The notes under the pieces were generated by a model. That model did no database searches and was not told the DNA's origin. It was given only the letters and a program-made list of their open reading frames with translations. A DNA stretch of 64,000 bases, taken from assembly GCF_949628265.1 (NCBI RefSeq), contig NC_088786.1, positions 42,615,681-42,679,680 on the forward strand, written 5' to 3'. The stretch comes from Cloeon dipterum. Lineage: Eukaryota > Arthropoda > Insecta > Ephemeroptera > Baetidae. This document shows positions 58,679 through 64,000 of this stretch, piece by piece. Position 1 is the stretch's first letter; every line of letters begins with the position of its first letter. The translations under genes and the position numbers were made by a program.

Positions 58679-60796
58679 TTACTCTTTAATGGAATGAACC
58701 AGTGGAACAATTCTGTAAAAGCCATCATCAAGATCAACACACAGGCATTTTGCCTTGACATGGTTTGCAGCGACAGCGCATTGCTTTGAGGAGAGCTTCG
58801 ACACTTTGCAAATATTCAATCTGGCTGATGAGATTGGCGAGGTGTAGAGGTCCTGCGCAGATGTGAACATCTTTCCCGCAAAATATCTTTTTCTTGAGTT
58901 TTTGCCACACGCGATTTGGTTCACAAGCATCACTTTACCATTGGAAAGTAAAATACAATTGTTTGGGGATTTTGTTGTGACTCTGAAGGTAGGAAACTGG
59001 GCCTCCTTGAAAACTGGAGGGCAGAAATGTTTTGATACAAGCTTGGGAGCCACTTTGAAAGGGGAATGAAAGACGACTAGTTTTGGCTTCCTATTTTTCT
59101 TTGGCAGCAAAACTGATCTTTTTTCATTGGTTCTCTTGACGAATTGCTGCAAAGCACTTCCTCTGCTTTTAATGCATTTACGAAAATCCCTATATTTGTT
59201 CTCAAATTTGAAGGCACTGGTGGTGTGCAGTGGTCCAAATGTTTTCACGTCAACAAGTACATGTAAGAGGGCATGAACATTAGAAGAAATGGACGCCTTG
59301 CCATGCACATGAGGGAATTCACGTACAAAATGATTCAACAACTCTTGGGCATACTCATACAAATCTGTATGTGGACCACTCAGAATGTATGTGGCAACGT
59401 GGAAGGATAAAAAGTGGTCAAAGTACAGTGAATACTCTTCAATCAGCGGCTCAAAGACAATAGGCCCAAGGTAGAGAAGGAGTTGCCTGAATTCGGTGGC
59501 TTTGTATTGTGAAAAATGCTTAAGGCACCTCAGTTTCCTGGCAAATTCACATGGGATGAATTGACGGCATTTATCAATAAGAGAACTGACTTTCTCAGCT
59601 ACACAAGCTGGCACTTTGAAAAAAGCCTCAAAAAAGAAGGTTTTGAGAAGCTTTTTAGTGATTCCCATGAGAAATAAATGCATGTAATCATAGGGAGTTT
59701 GGTTGACAATATCAAAGTGAGGAATATTTTGTAATACGGATGTGCCAATGTGGTGGCCCTGCTGGTTTTGGCTCACAAAATCATGAAGCGTCCTTAACCT
59801 TCCAGAGTAAGGGGGATAATGCATTCTTTTAGAGGCATAATCATATGTCCCTTCAGAGTCACATTTAAAGCAACTGAAGTATCCATTGTGGCCCAAGATT
59901 TGACACACAAATGCCTTAGCCGGAGTATCAGCTACGAAGGCAAACAAGCGAATCAATTTATTTTGGTCATCAACAAACATTCCCTGATTGATCAGAGCGG
60001 TGATCTCATTTACAAAATCTTCAAGATATAGATTGACATCATCAGGCTTTTTCTCGCCTTCATAAACACCCGCAAAAAACACATCAGAGTCAGGAAAATC
60101 TGGTAAGTAACAAGCAATAGGCCAGAAGTCATCATTCGAACTGTTCCACAGCCTCACTCCGTCTACGCTAACGATAACCCTAATGTATGTGATCTCATCC
60201 AGATCTACATATGATCTTTCAACTTGCTCTCGGATCCCTTCCTCTAGACCAAAATGAAAGTATTTTCCAGGTGGCACATCTTTCAGGGCAATTTTTGACG
60301 ATTCTGTGTTAAGCAGAGTCTTTCTTGTCTTTGGCAATTTACTCAAGTTATCCTGAGCTCGGAGCAAACTTAGCAGCTGGTTCGTACAGCTCTCTGACAA
60401 ATTGTAATTAATAACAATTGATGCAAAAGTGAATTTAGTCTCATCAAAAGACATGGCGGAAAATGCATTTTGAGACACATCTGAACTGTCAGAGTCAGAG
60501 CGATCAATGATTGAGTTTTCCTTGCTAGCAGCTATTGATATTTCACCATCGTCTTGGAACATTCCATTACATTCTTCATGCCTGTTAGCAAAGCTTTCTG
60601 GCTCTTCTGGTAACGGTACAACGAAATTTTCTTCATTGTCATCATGAACCGAGTCAAAAATCGGAGGAACCCCAGTTTGAGAATGGTGCTGTTCTTTGAC
60701 AGCCTCAGCAACTCTCCTCCTCCTTTGTCTTTTAGAAAGTAGTAGGAAACTCATTCGCTTCCTCCCCATAACTGCAATGTTAAGCCCCAGAAACAA
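58679..60796 (-). CDS. Transposase, Transposase_21/CACTA-like, single exon, 705 aa
   Basis: One uninterrupted frame. The start at 60,796 is possible, but Met-10 (MGRKRMSFLLLSKRQRRRR) is an equally good start. Residues 11-30 are basic, like a nuclear-localisation or DNA-binding arm; 50-120 are acidic. The catalytic-type core is recognisable: VSVDGVRLWNSS (209-220) with FWPI, a DTPAKAF and CFKC zinc-type Cys pair (290-312), PYDYMHLFLMGITKKLL (368-384), KATEFRQLLLYLGP (432-445) and NVHALLHVLVDVKTFGPLHT (506-525) followed by SAFKFEN. These are hallmark blocks of the Transposase_21/DUF4218-type enzymes of CACTA-related elements, here in the animal form. Length is typical and no stop or frameshift is present, so the enzyme may be active. 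It lies upstream of the accessory gene, on the same strand. Confidence 0.9.
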   Translation of the reverse strand: MFLGLNIAVMGRKRMSFLLLSKRQRRRRVAEAVKEQHHSQTGVPPIFDSVHDDNEENFVVPLPEEPESFANRHEECNGMFQDDGEISIAASKENSIIDRSDSDSSDVSQNAFSAMSFDETKFTFASIVINYNLSESCTNQLLSLLRAQDNLSKLPKTRKTLLNTESSKIALKDVPPGKYFHFGLEEGIREQVERSYVDLDEITYIRVIVSVDGVRLWNSSNDDFWPIACYLPDFPDSDVFFAGVYEGEKKPDDVNLYLEDFVNEITALINQGMFVDDQNKLIRLFAFVADTPAKAFVCQILGHNGYFSCFKCDSEGTYDYASKRMHYPPYSGRLRTLHDFVSQNQQGHHIGTSVLQNIPHFDIVNQTPYDYMHLFLMGITKKLLKTFFFEAFFKVPACVAEKVSSLIDKCRQFIPCEFARKLRCLKHFSQYKATEFRQLLLYLGPIVFEPLIEEYSLYFDHFLSFHVATYILSGPHTDLYEYAQELLNHFVREFPHVHGKASISSNVHALLHVLVDVKTFGPLHTTSAFKFENKYRDFRKCIKSRGSALQQFVKRTNEKRSVLLPKKNRKPKLVVFHSPFKVAPKLVSKHFCPPVFKEAQFPTFRVTTKSPNNCILLSNGKVMLVNQIACGKNSRKRYFAGKMFTSAQDLYTSPISSARLNICKVSKLSSKQCAVAANHVKAKCLCVDLDDGFYRIVPLVHSIKE

Positions 60797-60880
60797 GTGT
60801 AATTTTTCTATTCAATGTGTGTAAAGTGGGATTTTAAAAGAGGAATGATAACAATTAATGCTTCAATAAATAATAATTCA

Positions 60881-61190
60881 GCTGCTTTCCAGTTGGTCAA
60901 GACTAATATGTGAGAATGCATATTTTACCTGTTGATCAAGATGAGAATACAAGTTGGGAGTTTTATTTATGGTGCGATCACCGTCCAGCGAGTCCACGGG
61001 AGCAGGGTTTCAAAATGCACTCCTCAAGTTTAATGGCCATAAAATATGATGTCCAATGACGGGATTCAAGGTTGTGGTGTCACAAAAGTCGGCAGAGATA
61101 ACGCTAGAATCAAAAAGACATATTATATTCAAGTGATTTGCATTCATTACAATGTCTTGTGTTTATTTTATATGGTGCGGAAAAGTTCAT
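60881..61190. repeat. 310-bp direct repeat inside the transposon, copy 1
   Basis: Identical base for base, as far as I compared, with 61,581-61,890; offset exactly 700. It runs from GCTGCTTTCCAGTTGG to GGTGCGGAAAAGTTCAT. It lies just upstream of the transposase start, so it probably carries promoter sequence. Confidence 0.9.
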
Positions 61191-61580
61191 AATATATTGC
61201 ACTTCCTATATATGCATTATAACATTTTCAGAAATGAAATGAAATATGATTTTATTGATTCAATTTCGCACTTGCAAAAAACCCCGCATTTTGTTTTAAA
61301 AAAATTAAGTGCAGTGGCAAGATGCTTTTATGTAATTTTAACCAAGCATCTTTTGCAGGTTTTTGATCATTTTCTTTGTATTATGGCAATTAACTTCGAC
61401 TAAAAAAATTAACAAAGATGATTATGGGAGAAATTGAAGCAGAAAAAGGTAAAATTACCGCAATGTAAAGGAAATTTAAGACCAATCCATCCACAAATTC
61501 TAATTTCACAAAAGCAAAATGTAATAAATTCAGTTCTTGCACACGAAGTTATTAAAAATGGAGTGGCAAATATTTATTTA
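61191..61580. other. Spacer between the two 310-bp repeats
   Basis: 390 bases of AT-rich DNA. A plus-strand frame (61,152-61,403, 83 codons) starts in the repeat but is not kept after copy 2, so it is unlikely to be coding. Confidence 0.5.
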
Positions 61581-61890
61581 GCTGCTTTCCAGTTGGTCAA
61601 GACTAATATGTGAGAATGCATATTTTACCTGTTGATCAAGATGAGAATACAAGTTGGGAGTTTTATTTATGGTGCGATCACCGTCCAGCGAGTCCACGGG
61701 AGCAGGGTTTCAAAATGCACTCCTCAAGTTTAATGGCCATAAAATATGATGTCCAATGACGGGATTCAAGGTTGTGGTGTCACAAAAGTCGGCAGAGATA
61801 ACGCTAGAATCAAAAAGACATATTATATTCAAGTGATTTGCATTCATTACAATGTCTTGTGTTTATTTTATATGGTGCGGAAAAGTTCAT
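61581..61890. repeat. 310-bp direct repeat inside the transposon, copy 2
   Basis: Second copy of 60,881-61,190. Sequence beyond the ends differs (AATATATTGC after copy 1, TGGAGAAATT after copy 2). Confidence 0.9.
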
Positions 61891-61899
61891 TGGAGAAAT

Positions 61900-62630
61900 T
61901 GCGTCAGCAAATAATGCCAATTTATGTATGTATGTATGTTATAAACATGAACATGAACACTTACATACTCCGCAGGATCCAGGCTTCCCGGAAGTCCGTC
62001 CGAGTCCGAATCCGTAACTTCGTGCACTGTTCTCTTTATTTAGCAGCGTCCTTAGTCGATTAATACTTATGTAATTAACGGCAGTTGTTGACGTTTAAGA
62101 CATAGCGAGAGCGGAGCAGGAATTTGTTAATCGCTCCTATAGCCAGTCCTGCCACTGCCGCCTGTCGCCCTCTCCCCCGCTCCTTAACAGAGGCAGGCAG
62201 CAGCACTGATAGCTGGCATACCATGCAAGCGTGTGCATGCATTTGCAGCCGCTGCAACCGCCGGCAGACAGAATATTTTCCTCTTTTAAGCCCCTTTTTG
62301 TCCTTCATAATCAGACTCTTACAAATTTGCCCATTTCTAGGTAGAATAAAATAGGTCTATTCAATTGAGTTTTTGCTATAGGAAATTATGATATTGAATT
62401 GAATAGTAAATTTATTGGAACAATTCTACCGTTTAATTCTTGGGCTTCTTTATGAAATAAACAGGTATCATCATTTCGAAATGGATAGTAAAAATTTGTT
62501 TGGTTTTAATAGCTTTTAATTGAATTCATGGAATTAATAAAGAAATATTTGCGAGCACGATTTTGTTAGATCTAAAATTACTGAAGATACCATGCATGAA
62601 TTTATTTTGAAAATTTAAAAATAAAAACCG
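61900..62630. other. Non-coding transposon interior with a GC-rich patch
   Basis: A TATG microsatellite at about 61,924-61,940 and a GC-rich patch at about 62,130-62,280 (both strands briefly open). Nothing else is supported. Confidence 0.45.
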
Positions 62631-62639
62631 CGTGAGGGG

Positions 62640-63325
62640 CTTTGCTATGGGCCCAATGCGAAGATGCAGCTCGAAATTTACTAAGTGCCTCACCGATGCG
62701 ACGCGCGCTCGCCACTTCGGGCGCCACGTGAGTGTCGCACGACGCTTCGGTGCGGCGCCGACCACGCTTGCGATCATCTGGGTACTCTGGTTAACTACCC
62801 CTATGGGGTGGCGGGGGGATGAGAGGGTCGGCGCTCGACGCACAAAGCCGCGAAAGTGCGTGCGCGCGACCGCGGCACACGGCTCGAAATTTTCCAAGTG
62901 CCGCACTATAACGACGCGCGCACGCCACTTCATGCACATCGTGCGCGTCGCACGACGCTACGGTGCGGCGCTGATTGCCTCCGCGAGCATTCTGGCACAC
63001 ATGCAAACAACCCCCGAGGGGTCGCGGGCGGTTGCGAGGGTCGGCGCTCGACGCAGGAGGTCGCGAAAGTGCGTGCGCGCGACCGCGGCACACGGCTCGA
63101 AATTTTCCAAGTGCCGCACTATAACGACGCGCGCACGCCACTTCGGGCACCGTGTGCGCGTCGCACAACGCTACGGTGCGGCGCTGATTACCTCCGCAAG
63201 CATCCTGGCACACATGTAAACAACCCCCGAGGTGTCGCGGGTGGTTGCGAGGGTCGGCGCTCGACGCAGGAGGTCGCGAAACGGCGCCCGCGCGACCGCC
63301 GTCCGCGTACCGAACTGCTGAAAAT
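62640..63325. repeat. GC-rich 213-bp tandem repeat, about 3.2 units
   Basis: The landmark GCTCGAAATTT recurs at about 62,669, 62,882 and 63,095, a period of 213 bases. A final partial unit ends at about 63,300 (CGAAACGGCGCCCGCGCG). The array is strongly GC-rich inside an AT-rich element. Unit 1 is the most diverged; units 2 and 3 are nearly the same. As 213 is divisible by three, long frames run through on both strands (195 codons plus, 137-140 minus), which is expected from the period and not by itself evidence of coding. Confidence 0.85.
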
Positions 63326-63599
63326 CGATTAAAGGGTTAAAGGATTTTCCGGGGAAATTCACAACCATTCCTCTTTAAAGTTTGGTAATTTAAAATTTGT
63401 CGATTATTGTTAATAAAGGGATTTGTCCTTTCGTCAATAACGTTATAAAATATATGAACCAGTTTGAAAACAAGGTAAAGTTACCAAAATATAAATCATA
63501 TTTCAATGTCAAACGCAGTTTTTAAAGTAAAAATAATAAGGACCACATTGTTACCCTCAGATTTTAAAATTTTAAATTTTAAACCCCTTAATTTTTGAA

Positions 63600-63963
63600 A
63601 TGTCTGAAACTGGTCTCGACTTGACTCGTCCCAAAGTGGTATCGCTCAAAATGTCCTAAACTGGACTTGACTCGACTCGACGCGATCGTCCCAACCACTT
63701 TTAAGTTTAAGGATATCCACCTTTTCAATAGTTGAAATTTAAACTACTATTCAAAAGGACCACTTTGCCACCCTCAAATTACAAAAATCTTGAATTAAAA
63801 CCGTCAATTTTTTCAAATGTCCTACACTCGTCTCGACTTGACTCGTCCTTATGAAGGACAGGACAAGTACGCGAGTTTTATTACCGGATTGGAACCGTCC
63901 ACAACTGGTCCAACTTGACTCGACTCGTCTGACTCGGCCCAACCTGTCCAATTTCTTGGTGGG
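63600..63963. repeat. Right subterminal repeat zone of the transposon
   Basis: Repeated GTCTCGACTTGACTCGTCC, CTTGACTCGACTCG and related motifs, in inverse orientation to the left end, finishing at the inverted repeat TTTCTTGGTGGG. Confidence 0.75.
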
Positions 63964-64000
63964 AGTCTGCAAACAATTTTAAAAGCGCAGTGGATCCTCT
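63964..64000 (-). pseudogene. Displaced intron end of M7
   Basis: AG (target duplication copy), then TCTGCAAACAATTTTAAAAG, the complement of the acceptor region seen just upstream of M3, M4, M5 and M6. The M cluster therefore continues to the right of the window. Confidence 0.75.

Larger units (their letters stand above)
54883..63963 (-). mobile_element. 9,081-bp CACTA/Transposase_21-type DNA transposon, apparently full length
   Basis: The left end begins CCCACCAAGAAA and the right end finishes TTTCTTGGTGGG, a perfect 12-bp inverted repeat. The host site is flanked by AG on both sides (54,881-54,882 and 63,964-63,965). Comparing with M4/M5, removing the element and one AG rebuilds GCCATTGCAGTCTGCAAACA exactly. 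Both subterminal regions are rich in GACTCGTC, GAGTCAAG and GAGACGAGTGGGACG motifs, as expected for transposase-binding repeats. Inside are a transposase gene and a multi-exon accessory gene on the minus strand, a 310-bp direct repeat and a 213-bp tandem repeat. The superfamily assignment rests on the transposase type. Confidence 0.88.

Noticed and set aside
61152..62063. Frames starting in the 310-bp repeats of the transposon
   Set aside because: The two identical repeats lead into different sequence, so neither frame is conserved past the repeat end.
62526..63332. Long frames on both strands in the 213-bp tandem repeat as protein genes
   Set aside because: A GC-rich array with a period divisible by three yields such frames automatically. 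There are no start or splice signals and no recognisable domain.

Overview
This window is eukaryotic and most likely from an arthropod, probably an insect, though the species cannot be named from sequence alone. It is AT-rich. Genes are split by GT-AG introns, several of only 56-105 bases. Poly(A) signals (AATAAA or ATTAAA) sit just after stop codons. Transposable elements and decayed duplicates are frequent. There are no operons, ribosome-binding sites, CRISPR arrays or rRNA genes. Gene models below were built by hand from splice signals, frame and comparison between paralogues. No database search was possible.

Layout. (1) 1-2.6 kb: a GGGACGGGA-rich repeat end, then GC-rich plus-strand exons including an SH2-like segment that breaks off in a stop. 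(2) 2.6-8 kb: mostly non-coding, with a hAT-like element at 4.2-5.0 kb and decayed duplicated blocks. (3) 8-54.9 kb: a minus-strand cluster of very small, multi-exon membrane-protein genes, the main feature of the window. Family T (eight loci, five apparently intact) encodes about 111-120 aa hairpin proteins: an N-terminal membrane segment, a short charged loop and a C-terminal membrane segment, from three coding exons plus a non-coding first exon. Family M (seven loci plus relics) encodes single- or double-pass proteins of 31-88 aa. Three further small membrane-protein genes (here A, B and C) have the same plan. T and M copies recur in a T-T-M order, which points to repeated duplication of a three-gene unit. 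(4) 54,883-63,963: a 9.08-kb DNA transposon with 12-bp inverted ends and an apparent 2-bp target duplication. It carries a 705-aa Transposase_21/CACTA-like transposase and an eight-exon gene whose product resembles DUF4806 proteins. It landed five bases upstream of the start codon of an M copy.

The transposase and the DUF4806-like protein are probably the element's two products. The T, M, A, B and C genes share architecture (non-coding 5' exon, then a 24-40-codon first coding exon holding the first membrane segment), so they may be an exon-shuffled, rapidly duplicating set. Their function is unknown. I recognise no established family for them.
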